DNA of 34,414 nt from an uncultured Saprospiraceae bacterium (GTDB lineage: Bacteria; Bacteroidota; Bacteroidia; Chitinophagales; Saprospiraceae), in contig CALGLU010000106.1 of the NCBI GenBank assembly GCA_937959275.1, forward strand, positions 1 through 34,414, in the 5' to 3' direction. The notes beneath the pieces were generated by a model, which did no database searches, was not told the origin of the DNA, and saw only the letters and a list, made by a program, of their open reading frames with translations. Position numbers and translations under genes: made by a program. The first letter of the stretch is position 1; every line of letters begins with the position of its first letter. Shown here in pieces: positions 26,501-34,414 of the stretch.

Positions 26501-29500
26501 CTGGGCCGCATTCAGAGTCATGACTGCCAACGTTCAGTTGGTTAGCAAATACTTTCGCAACAGGGATGCCATCATTACTACCACTTAAGGTCACCGTAAG
26601 TCCTTCTTTACAGACCGCATTTGGTGCGACCTCATCGATAACATCTACCGAGAAGTTACAAATACTCACGTTGCGACATTGATCTTTAGCGATATACGTT
26701 ATCTCATGAATACCATAAGGAATATTGATAGCATTGATCTGAAGATTGCCTAAAGCATATGTCCCCGATACGTCTATATAGCCACCATTCGTAACATAAG
26801 ATTCAATCGTAATATCACTACAATTATCCATTAACATATCAGGTATTGGTAATGATCCCGTATAGGTACATACCCATGGATTCACACTCACTTGAATTGT
26901 GTCTCCACAAGATTCAAAAGTAGGTCCATCAAAGTCAAAGACAGTAATCACTTGCACATGTTCTAGTGGATTTTCACCAACAACGACGGTACCACATACA
27001 TCTCTAACAAACCAAGTACGCAGGATTTCAAATGAACCATCACAAATCTCAAAGATGCGATCCTCATACAACATGGAGAATAAACAGAGTCCCCCATTCT
27101 GATCTAATGGTAGACCAAAAATCGATGGCATACCAGTAGAATCTGGGTGAAGTAATAGACTGTCTAACATCACATCATTACAGTTGATCGGCTCTTGTAT
27201 CGTAATGTCAACAGGGAATGAAACATGCTCAAGAGAGAATGGCAAAATATTAATAATCTGAGTATAGGATTGAGAATTCCCTTCATCATCAACGACTGTC
27301 CACAGACGATCAATCGATGCTCTAATGTCTAAACAGCGCTCGAACTCTTTGTATGTATCGACATAGCTCATATCAACCTCAGATTCACAATTTAAAATCT
27401 CTGGATAGCCAACTTTAAAATAATCTGGGATTGTCGGCTCAATACAAAGCACATCTACATCTTCTGGCCACTCAATCACAGGTTGTTGCTTTTCTTCAAT
27501 CAAGACAGTTGACCAACACGAATTTTGTGAGCCATTACAATCGACGACTCTTACTTTGAATTCAGTATTGATATCTGTGATGTCAAAGAAATTTTCATGA
27601 GACACACCGTCCGGTCCTTCTATCTCAAGGCACAAGAAATCTGTACACAAGGCACCATCATTCTCAAGGACCATGTCAGGTGTGATGACCAATGAACACT
27701 CTCCTCCGAGCGAGGCATTAATTTTATTATTACAACTTAATGCTGATGAGAAATCAACAGGCTCTCCATCAACAATGAATGTGGCAACGCAAGACGATTG
27801 ATTACCTGCAGCATCAGTCGCTGTAATGACAATATCATGTGTACCAATAGGCAAGCCGACGAATAAATCCGGCTCAGTACTCAGGACAACACTGCAATCA
27901 CCTACACCTAAAATATCATTTAACTCTGGTGCAGTCGCGCGACAATTGCCTTCTATTACATTTAAGGTAATTGGATCTGTTGGACAGGTTAATACAGGTG
28001 CTACCTCATCTACCACAGTCAAGCTGACCTCACAATACGACGTTCTATTGTTACAAGGATCCGTCGCTGAAACTAAAACTGTATGTTGACCTAAGTCATT
28101 ACAGTTAAAAAGTGGTGGTGTGATATTCACATCAATATTACTGACCAGACTGCCCGAATAACTAAAGCAGGCATCAAATAAACTAGCAACAACATCTGAT
28201 GTTTGCACGGTCACAGTGCCATCAGTACCAAGAGTGACTGTGGCTTCAGTATTACAAATTAGTTCTGGTGGATTCTTATCTAGTATTGTTATTTCCTGGA
28301 TGGCAGAATCTATATTCCCGCAAGGATCTTCTGCAAACCATTTTCTATAAATGATTCCGGCTTTATCTCCTTTACAAAGGATATCTAAGGAATCCGTGTA
28401 GTAAATATTTAATACGTCAAGCGGTGCGCAATTGTCTATAGCAGTCGCCAATGAAGCTCCCAAACTTGGATCGTTGGCATCAAATAATAAGGTATCACAT
28501 AGCTGTACTGTGTCTTTGAGTACGAGTGTCGTAATGACCCATTCTTCTCCAATTAATAATGTCGTATCTACTTGTCCTATTTCAAATATTGAATCTCGAC
28601 AGACTACATCTTCAGCAACCTGACATTCAGCAATGGTTGTATCAGCTGGCAGGATCAATAACGGTGGCGTCAAATCTGAATATGTCACCACTTGATCAAA
28701 GAAACAAGTATTCGCTGCATCGTCAGATAAGATATAACGCATGGTATCTATGTAGTTATAGTATCCACAGTCTGCTGGATCCATAACCCGATCAGATATA
28801 ATTTCAAATTCGATTGTTGGTTCTCCACAGTTATCTTGCACCTGACTTGGTGTCATGACAAAGGTGTCTAATACTTCCTCACACGAGAGGAACATATCAA
28901 CTGGGATCCCAGCAGTAAATATTGGCTTTTCCTTATCGAGGATTTCAATATGGAACATGCAGGTATCAGAAAATCCTAATGTTAGATCTTCAAAACCAAA
29001 TCGAATATTCACCTTAGTGATACCAACTAGATATTGTAATCCTCCAGGTTGGCCTTCCACCCATGTATCAATCGGAACTCCATCTGCGCCAACACCTTCT
29101 AAGAGATATTCAAAGACAGGCTCTGGAAAGCCAGCACAAATTCTAGCTTCTGCAAGTGGTAAATTCACAATCGCCTGACACCATCCTGGATCATTTGGTT
29201 GTCGAATCGTATCCTGAACATTCGGGCACACGATCATATTAATACATTCAAATGAGACTGGAGTTGGATCACTATTGTTACCAGGTCCATCAATATTATC
29301 AGGATCAATTTCAGCACCGTCTTGAGAGACATCAGAGACACCTCCAACGGCTGATAAACCATTCGCAGTAACTGAATTAAAGTATGGACCCAAATTCGTC
29401 CCTGGCTCTACATTGACTGTTATATAAATTGTTGCCTCTTCTCCTGGCACAAGCGTCTCGTCTCCAACAATCAAGTTGAAATCAGAAACGCCATCATAAT

Positions 29501-32500
29501 TCGTATTCACAACAAACTCTTCGCTTTCTACACCGATCACTTCAAATCCAGCTGCCCCCATAAACGTATTTGACAATGTATCTAGGACTTGATCAACAAC
29601 TAAATCAATATCTCCTACATTCTCAACTCTGATTTCATAGACAACATCAAATGAACCGTCAGGATTTGGCAGAGGTCCTTGTGAAACGCGCTTGGCTACC
29701 CCAAGACCTGGATTGGCATTAAAGTCAACAATGGTTGGTGACAGTTCATCAGGATTGTTATTCCCATCTGGATCGGGATCGGTCCCATCAACACTATCAT
29801 CAGTGACAGGAACACCAAGCGGATCAAGTGCCTGTACTTGCGCAGTATTCTCAAATGGTCCTAAAAAGTCACCACAGTTTTCAACAAACACTTCTAAGTT
29901 AATAGAGCCCGTTTCTCCTGGATCTATATCATCAGTACCTGTCAATAAATCATTTATGCCTATTCCATTATACAAGGTGTTAACAGAAAAACTATTACTC
30001 GTCCGTGATACGACTGTGACAAGACAGCTTGGAGGGAAGGTAGCGATGAGATCATCAGTTACCTGTAAATTTGTCAATGTCGTATTACTAAAATTCTCAA
30101 TATTGAACTCATACGTGACATTGAATGATCCGTCTGGATTCAAATTTGATGTCACCAAATTCTTGGCTATACCTAACGCACGTACACTTTCAAAACTCAC
30201 AATTGTTGGCTCCTGTTCGACAGGAATACCATCACCATTTAAATCAGGATTTGTTCCATCTTGAGATATATCTGTAATTAAATCCCCATTGGGCGCGTTA
30301 GCCTGCACGGTCGCTGAATTTGCAAAAGGTCCTGTCGTCGCACAATCCGAGACTAAGACCGCAAAGGTTATTGAACCACCTTGTCCGATTGGCAAATTAT
30401 TATTACCCTCCAATAAATTCATATCAGATGTACCATTGAAAGATAAGTTCTCAATAAATTCTGCACTAGAAATACTAACAACTTCTAACATGCAAGGACT
30501 TGGAAATGTCATACCCAAATCATCCATTACCTGGACATTGGTCAAATCTACATCTCCATAATTCACAATATTTAATTCATAGGTAACGATAGAACTACCA
30601 TCAGGGTTATTCACGACATCTACTGCTCGCTTCGCAATTCCTATCGCAGGATCCTGAACAACAGTTACGATTGTAGTGCACGTTGAGCTATTACCACATT
30701 CATCTGTAATGGTAAGTGTGACTTCATTCGCACCTAAATCATCAATCGTAAATAAGCTTTTAGAAATCTGAATATCTAAACGATCTTGAACGGTACAAAC
30801 ATCTGTACTTCCACAATCAAAGTCATTGACTGAGAATGTTTCAAATCCTAAACTCCCAATACTAATTGTAAAGTCAGGACAACACATCGGCAATGGTGGA
30901 GTCGTATCTTCTATTGTAAACGTGGCCTGTGCAGAAGCTGAGTTACCACAATCATCAGTAGACGTAAATTCGTAAACGACTGCATTTGTAGAACCACAAC
31001 TACTGATCGTATTGACAATCACTTCTGTGACAGTCACTATAGAACTACACAGGTCACTGCCAGTTGCACTATCTATCCAATTTTGTAAATCCACTAGATT
31101 TCCACTCCCGTCACACTCGACGGTTAAGTCACTTGGTGGTGACACAATTGGTATCGTCGTATCTATGAAAATAACACTTGCCGAAGTTGTAGAGCTATTG
31201 CCACATTCATCTTCAACTGTGAATGTATATTCAGTGCTTGTATTGCCTGCACAACCTACTGCTTGAATGCCTTCTATTGGAGCCAGCCAAGTAATATCAC
31301 CACAATCATCTGAAGCGATCGCTCCGCCATTATTGACAAGCCAAGCTTCCATCAATCCTTGATTCCCAGAATCAGCACATTCTAAGACCAAATCCTCTGA
31401 TTCTATTTCTATAATTGGATCTGTGGTATCTTCTATTGTTATCGTTCTATCTGCTGTTATTGTATTCAAGCAAGCATCTGTTGTTGTGAATGTCACTGTG
31501 GTAACACCTGTCAAGCCACAACCATCTGTCATCACTGATGTGTCATAATTATTCGTCACAGCCACTGTCCCATCGCAGGCATCTATCGCACTTGCTGTAA
31601 GTAACCAGTTGTTGATGATCACTTCGTTAAGCTCGCCTGCACATTCTAATGTGATGTTGGCTGGTACTGACAGCGCTGGTGGTGCCGTATCAGAGATACT
31701 GAAGGTCGCCACCGTTGTACTGCTATTGCCACAGCCATCTGTTGCTGTGAACGTGACATCAACGCTGCCTGATGCGCCGCACTCTATTGTCAGATTACCT
31801 GTGTAATTATTTGTCCATACGACTGGACCGCTGCAGTTATCACTCACGAAGGTCGCTCCCCCATTATTATTCAGCCACGCCAATAAAGCCGTGCTTTGAA
31901 TCGTGCCATCGCATTGCAATGGTAGGTCCGCAGCATCTGTGATCATTGGATCCATTGTATCATCTGTCTCATATGTTGCTAAACAGCTTGTGCTGTTGCC
32001 TGCCTCATCTCTCACTGTGAATTGATACACTTGCTCGACCGTCGTGCCGCAACTGCTGAAATCTGTTATCAGTTGTCTTGTGATTGTGATGTCTGCATTC
32101 AGGCTACAGTTATCAGTAGCTGTTGCTAAAATTGTTGCTTGCCATACAGCGAAATCTTCTGAGCCACACTCTACGTTTAACACATCGCTACACATCAAAC
32201 TTGGTGCTTCACAATCTTGCACAACGACATCAAAACTACAACTTGCTGTATTGCCTTCTTCGTCAGTAATCAAGTAGTTGACGGTACTTGTGCCTAGAGG
32301 GAAAACAATATTATCTCCGGCTATTGTATTGACGCCTGTTGTGCCAGAAGTTTCTGTTACTACTCCTCCTGCTGTCACTGTGTATGTCACAATTATATTT
32401 GCACAATTGTCATTGAATATTGGATCTGTGCTGTCATCACTTATCCATTCGCAGGTACCAGCATCTGTGCACACAACCACATCATTACTTGGGCAGTTAA

Positions 32501-34414
32501 TACTTGGATCAGCACTATCGAATACTGTTATTGTAAATTCGCAAGTCACTGCATTACCACAATCATCTGTGGCTGTGAATATGATATCTGTGGGACCTTC
32601 TGGGAAAGTCATTCCACTTTCTATGCCTGATGTAAATGTCACTGCGACTTGTTCATCACAGTGATCCAGTGCCACTGGTGTGGAATACACAACATTGCTC
32701 GTGCAATCACTTAGATCTACATTCACTGTTTGATTGGCTGGGCAGTTAACAAAATAAGGATCTACTGTATCATTTATGGTGATGGTTTGTGTACACACAT
32801 CTATATTACCGCAACCGTCTGTGGCTGTGAATGTCACTGTTAAGCTTGCGCCTGCAATACAATTCAGCGCTGGAATACTGTTGTCATAATCATGGGTGAT
32901 TGTTACCTCGCTACAGCCAAATTCGTCTGTGGCTGTGGCACTGGATAACCACTGTAAGATTAATAATTCGTTATTTGCATCTCCGCATTCTAAGAGTAAT
33001 GGAGTTGGACATACGATTGTTGGGTCACTTGTGTCTTCTGTTGAGTATGTTGCTGTGCCTGTTGATTCATTTCCGCAATCATCTGTTGCTATGAATACAT
33101 ACGTCAAGACTCTTGTGCCGCCGCAGCCTAGCTCTTCACTTAATAATTCACTGCTCACTGTAGCTGAACCGCAATCATCTGTGGCACTTGCCAGCAGTAA
33201 CCAATCTGCTAAACTTAATTGTATATCGCCACATTCTTCTAACTGATCTGTTGGTAGCACTAACGTTGGCTCCATCGTATCTGAGGTGATCACACTGGCT
33301 GTTGTTGTGCTTGTATTACCGCAATCATCTTGGGCTGTGAATATGTATGTCGTCACTGTGTTGTCACCACATGTTCCTGGAACTGGGGCTGAGGCAATTG
33401 GGGCTAGCCAAGTTATCCCTCCACAGAGATCGCTGGCAACTGCCATTCCATTCATCCCTAACCAGTTCGCTATTGCGGCTGTATTATCTGTGCTGCATTC
33501 AACTGGTAAATCTTGTGCTCCAATTTCGATCACTGGGTTTGTCGAATCTTCTATTGTAATTGTTCTATCTTCCGTTATTGTATTCAAGCAAGCATCTGTA
33601 GTTGTGAATGTCACTGTTGTCACGCCTGTCAAGCCACAACCATCTGTCATCACTGCTGTTGAAAAATTATTCGTCACTGCCACTGTCCCGTCACAGGCGT
33701 CTATGGCACTTGCTGTGAGTAGCCAGTTATTGATGATCACTTCGTTGAGCTCGCCTGCACATTCTAATGTTATGTTGGCTGGTACTGATAGCGCTGGTGG
33801 TGCCATATCAGAGATACTAAAGGTAGCTATAGTTGTACTACTGTTACCACAGCCATCTGTTGCTGTGAACATCACGTCTACACTTCCTGATGCTCCACAA
33901 TCGATTGTCAGGTTACCTGTGTAATTATTTGTCCATACCACTGGGCCATTACAGTTATCACTGACAAAGGTCGCTCCTCCATTATTATTTAGCCACGCCA
34001 ATAAAGCGGTGCTTTGATTTGTGCCATCGCATTGCAAGGGTAGGTCCGCAGCATCTGTGATCATTGGATCCATTGTATCATCTGTCTCATATGTTGCTAA
34101 GCAGCTTGTGCTGTTGCCTGCCTCATCTGTGACTGTGAATTGATACACTTGCTCAAAGGTCGTGCCGCAACTGCTAAAGTCTGTTAGTAATTGTCGACTG
34201 ATTGTGATGTCTTCTTCTGCAGTACAGTTATCCTCTGCTGTGGCTAATATATCCGCCATCCAAGCATCTAAATCTTCTGAACCACATTCTACATCTAGTA
34301 CATCGCTACACATCACACTTGGTGCTTCGCAATCCTCAACCACAACATCAAAACTACACATGCTTGTATTGCCTTCTTCGTCTGTAATCAGATAGTTGAC
34401 TGTACTTGTGCCTA
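23562..34414 (-). CDS. Giant T9SS-exported surface protein with HYR/Ig-like super-repeats, 5'-partial
   Basis: Open at the right edge; more than 3,600 codons are visible. The ATG at 34361 is internal: 17 upstream codons (…NYLITDEEGNTS) match a repeat copy inside the same protein. Order from the N-terminal side: about 14 Cys-containing HYR/Ig-like modules of ~88-110 residues (34414 to ~30660), each with xDPxI…LEC, DNC and FTATDxCGN. Next are three DUF11-like repeats (~30650-29240; GIAKRAVDVVNNPDG, GIAKNLVTSNLNPDG, GVAKRVSQGPLPNPDG), each closed by an Asp-rich linker. Further HYR/Ig-like modules follow (~29230-24850), then a CnaB-like segment, dockerin-like GVTTADLLLIQNHIIG and DANSNQEVSIADVLILRRI (near 24480), a cohesin-like domain, and a T9SS type A domain (about 23562-23830; LLQNEPNPFVDQTTIGF). 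It is a probable filamentous adhesin or surface-layer component. Disulfides and calcium are likely stabilisers. Confidence 0.9.
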   Translation of the reverse strand, partial: GTSTVNYLITDEEGNTSMCSFDVVVEDCEAPSVMCSDVLDVECGSEDLDAWMADILATAEDNCTAEEDITISRQLLTDFSSCGTTFEQVYQFTVTDEAGNSTSCLATYETDDTMDPMITDAADLPLQCDGTNQSTALLAWLNNNGGATFVSDNCNGPVVWTNNYTGNLTIDCGASGSVDVMFTATDGCGNSSTTIATFSISDMAPPALSVPANITLECAGELNEVIINNWLLTASAIDACDGTVAVTNNFSTAVMTDGCGLTGVTTVTFTTTDACLNTITEDRTITIEDSTNPVIEIGAQDLPVECSTDNTAAIANWLGMNGMAVASDLCGGITWLAPIASAPVPGTCGDNTVTTYIFTAQDDCGNTSTTTASVITSDTMEPTLVLPTDQLEECGDIQLSLADWLLLASATDDCGSATVSSELLSEELGCGGTRVLTYVFIATDDCGNESTGTATYSTEDTSDPTIVCPTPLLLECGDANNELLILQWLSSATATDEFGCSEVTITHDYDNSIPALNCIAGASLTVTFTATDGCGNIDVCTQTITINDTVDPYFVNCPANQTVNVDLSDCTSNVVYSTPVALDHCDEQVAVTFTSGIESGMTFPEGPTDIIFTATDDCGNAVTCEFTITVFDSADPSINCPSNDVVVCTDAGTCEWISDDSTDPIFNDNCANIIVTYTVTAGGVVTETSGTTGVNTIAGDNIVFPLGTSTVNYLITDEEGNTASCSFDVVVQDCEAPSLMCSDVLNVECGSEDFAVWQATILATATDNCSLNADITITRQLITDFSSCGTTVEQVYQFTVRDEAGNSTSCLATYETDDTMDPMITDAADLPLQCDGTIQSTALLAWLNNNGGATFVSDNCSGPVVWTNNYTGNLTIECGASGSVDVTFTATDGCGNSSTTVATFSISDTAPPALSVPANITLECAGELNEVIINNWLLTASAIDACDGTVAVTNNYDTSVMTDGCGLTGVTTVTFTTTDACLNTITADRTITIEDTTDPIIEIESEDLVLECADSGNQGLMEAWLVNNGGAIASDDCGDITWLAPIEGIQAVGCAGNTSTEYTFTVEDECGNSSTTSASVIFIDTTIPIVSPPSDLTVECDGSGNLVDLQNWIDSATGSDLCSSIVTVTEVIVNTISSCGSTNAVVYEFTSTDDCGNSASAQATFTIEDTTPPLPMCCPDFTISIGSLGFETFSVNDFDCGSTDVCTVQDRLDIQISKSLFTIDDLGANEVTLTITDECGNSSTCTTIVTVVQDPAIGIAKRAVDVVNNPDGSSIVTYELNIVNYGDVDLTNVQVMDDLGMTFPSPCMLEVVSISSAEFIENLSFNGTSDMNLLEGNNNLPIGQGGSITFAVLVSDCATTGPFANSATVQANAPNGDLITDISQDGTNPDLNGDGIPVEQEPTIVSFESVRALGIAKNLVTSNLNPDGSFNVTYEFNIENFSNTTLTNLQVTDDLIATFPPSCLVTVVSRTSNSFSVNTLYNGIGINDLLTGTDDIDPGETGSINLEVFVENCGDFLGPFENTAQVQALDPLGVPVTDDSVDGTDPDPDGNNNPDELSPTIVDFNANPGLGVAKRVSQGPLPNPDGSFDVVYEIRVENVGDIDLVVDQVLDTLSNTFMGAAGFEVIGVESEEFVVNTNYDGVSDFNLIVGDETLVPGEEATIYITVNVEPGTNLGPYFNSVTANGLSAVGGVSDVSQDGAEIDPDNIDGPGNNSDPTPVSFECINMIVCPNVQDTIRQPNDPGWCQAIVNLPLAEARICAGFPEPVFEYLLEGVGADGVPIDTWVEGQPGGLQYLVGITKVNIRFGFEDLTLGFSDTCMFHIEILDKEKPIFTAGIPVDMFLSCEEVLDTFVMTPSQVQDNCGEPTIEFEIISDRVMDPADCGYYNYIDTMRYILSDDAANTCFFDQVVTYSDLTPPLLILPADTTIAECQVAEDVVCRDSIFEIGQVDTTLLIGEEWVITTLVLKDTVQLCDTLLFDANDPSLGASLATAIDNCAPLDVLNIYYTDSLDILCKGDKAGIIYRKWFAEDPCGNIDSAIQEITILDKNPPELICNTEATVTLGTDGTVTVQTSDVVASLFDACFSYSGSLVSNIDVNITPPLFNCNDLGQHTVLVSATDPCNNRTSYCEVSLTVVDEVAPVLTCPTDPITLNVIEGNCRATAPELNDILGVGDCSVVLSTEPDLFVGLPIGTHDIVITATDAAGNQSSCVATFIVDGEPVDFSSALSCNNKINASLGGECSLVITPDMVLENDGALCTDFLCLEIEGPDGVSHENFFDITDINTEFKVRVVDCNGSQNSCWSTVLIEEKQQPVIEWPEDVDVLCIEPTIPDYFKVGYPEILNCESEVDMSYVDTYKEFERCLDIRASIDRLWTVVDDEGNSQSYTQIINILPFSLEHVSFPVDITIQEPINCNDVMLDSLLLHPDSTGMPSIFGLPLDQNGGLCLFSMLYEDRIFEICDGSFEILRTWFVRDVCGTVVVGENPLEHVQVITVFDFDGPTFESCGDTIQVSVNPWVCTYTGSLPIPDMLMDNCSDITIESYVTNGGYIDVSGTYALGNLQINAINIPYGIHEITYIAKDQCRNVSICNFSVDVIDEVAPNAVCKEGLTVTLSGSNDGIPVAKVFANQLNVGSHDSECGPVSSTVLLKANYDAGQVYLDSGSPLIIAGLKAYHFVEGCEPTGEIRDTLFDKDNEIEEIEVIPFVLADDFIKLCCENQGVVTATLIITDESGNENTCDTDLTIVDQLGSTIVCEDYAVACVDNMVLDPKYPSLFGANCGSEIAMQYIDEEFDASTCSNGYISRTWYLDADASGDRSDTEVSCIQRISFNAVDSAFDPFTIKWPIHYKDGSEAGKTLECEDDAVTAWENPEIAMGGSISCMGEVSNTSPVWCEQSCGLVGLSVDIDTLVSGGSCLKIVKSWTVVDWCVWQPNSSPDVDSNPVEAIHDQTEGVCSSCPNAESASPVPDYYMRYISADLDGYYTYDQVIEILDDTDPVLSLEDSYSLTAGLTNCTVESSIILTAQDYCDGNLSTNDLLAWTAEVYNDLGELVSVKSDNGSSFELNFAGQTGQVFIVDITVSDGCKNSDSGRTTVTIVDEQEPSAVCIALITTSIDPTAGQTILWAKDFNVSSSDNCTSVDDLRYSIITEGVDPIRPGQAGFNGQANYIISCDDLEQSLVQSADMWVWDESGNGSFCTATIRLDTLCADIETGFATIAGHVSTETNQNIAGATIRLNTNLSEYPKTLSTDDQGEYSFPNNPINVNYLIRAAFDDAYHNGVTTADLLLIQNHIIGKTTLDSPYKTIAADANSNQEVSIADVLILRRIILGIDVAIESSPSWIFIPRDFDFVNELNPWPFEPPISVNQLLDSELDHDFIGIKLGDVNASASLPSFIDSEVRNKDKKYFTIVDKHLSKNEVTTIPIYGDAFTDIRGFQLSMDLAGIEIEDIVSGQIQIDNSNFAIYDDVLTMSWTSELPISKTEEDVLFSIRIRSKKAGDIHHLINLNKVRLESEIYATDAIVPYDLEFQYEESIDKSDHTFELLQNEPNPFVDQTTIGFSLPSAGQIEFSVYDAVGKEWYSEQKMYEAGYSEILLDKSQLMESGIYYYKLIFDNNEEVKTLFVLSN
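31431..32296 (-). repeat. In-frame super-repeat, copy B (2,118-bp period)
   Basis: This segment of the giant gene is nearly identical to 33549-34414. Every compared landmark is offset by 2,118 bp, that is 706 codons. It encodes the modules SLMCSDVLNVEC, MITDAADLPLQC and LSVPANITLEC. Most differences from the other copy in the stretches I compared are third-position changes. Confidence 0.85.
33549..34414 (-). repeat. In-frame super-repeat, copy A (continues past the window edge)
   Basis: Counterpart of 31431-32296 at a 2,118-bp offset. It encodes SVMCSDVLDVEC, MITDAADLPLQC and LSVPANITLEC in the same order. Similarity still holds at the last base of the window, so the true repeat is longer than the 866 bp visible here. 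Confidence 0.85.

Noticed and set aside
33286-33924. Antisense open frame of 212 codons within the giant gene, and similar ones at 29692-30264 and 32278-32664
   Set aside because: They are shadows of the repetitive minus-strand coding sequence: low complexity (V, S, P, L rich), repeated with the super-repeat, and without a recognisable domain or start context.
34359-34361. ATG at 34361 as the start of the giant protein
   Set aside because: The frame stays open to the window edge, and the 17 upstream codons match an internal repeat copy (LITDEEGNT). There is no signal peptide after this Met, which aligns with a Ser in the second copy.
19925-34414. Cellulosome scaffold and dockerin system
   Set aside because: The dockerin-like and cohesin-like segments are single copies in large adhesin-like chains with T9SS tails. 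No dockerin-bearing glycosidases are present.

Overview
The window looks like chromosomal DNA of a member of the Bacteroidota, most likely a marine Saprospiraceae-type organism. This is inferred from: large secreted proteins with HYR-like, dockerin-like and type IX secretion (T9SS type A) sorting domains; Asp-box 'glycosyl hydrolase'-like proteins; DUF1080 and S10 peptidase homologues; moderate-to-low GC; AT-rich start regions without clear Shine-Dalgarno sites; and A-tract/hairpin terminators. I see no rRNA, tRNA or CRISPR array.

Layout. 1-330: upstream region without a gene, carrying several small dyads and a possible promoter. 331-4625 (+): a secreted Asp-box beta-propeller protein and an S10 serine carboxypeptidase-like protein that lacks the segment holding the catalytic His. 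4626-5273: an unusually structured intergenic region with a ~169-bp palindromic MITE-like element, two copies of a composite repeat, and dnaK terminators. 5274-7205 (-): dnaK, with an array of TGACA motifs upstream. 7388-10180 (+): alpha/beta hydrolase lipoprotein, panB and mltG. 10190-18684 (-): four co-oriented genes with short gaps (GH74-like Asp-box protein, a CBM9-containing multimodular protein, a DUF1080 lipoprotein and a PAS-only protein), which reads as an extracellular glycan-binding or glycan-degrading cluster. 18760-19875 (+): a homologue of tRNA-queuosine mannosyltransferase (DUF3524/GTDC1 family). 19925-34414 (-): two tandem paralogous giant cell-surface proteins made of Cys-containing HYR/Ig-like modules, ending in CnaB-like, dockerin-like, cohesin-like and T9SS sorting domains. 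The larger runs off the right edge (more than 3,600 codons seen).

How the genes fit together. Most of the window encodes envelope or exported material: surface adhesin-like giants, probable polysaccharide-active proteins, lipoproteins, a peptidoglycan transglycosylase and secreted peptidase relatives. Housekeeping genes (dnaK, panB, mltG) are interspersed. No defence system or classical island is evident. The most unusual observations are structural: a 2,118-bp in-frame super-repeat inside the giant gene, a degenerate 14-bp tandem repeat spanning the stop codons of two convergent genes, the palindromic element beside a peptidase gene missing its end, and a duplicated GGATT/hairpin composite next to the dnaK terminator.
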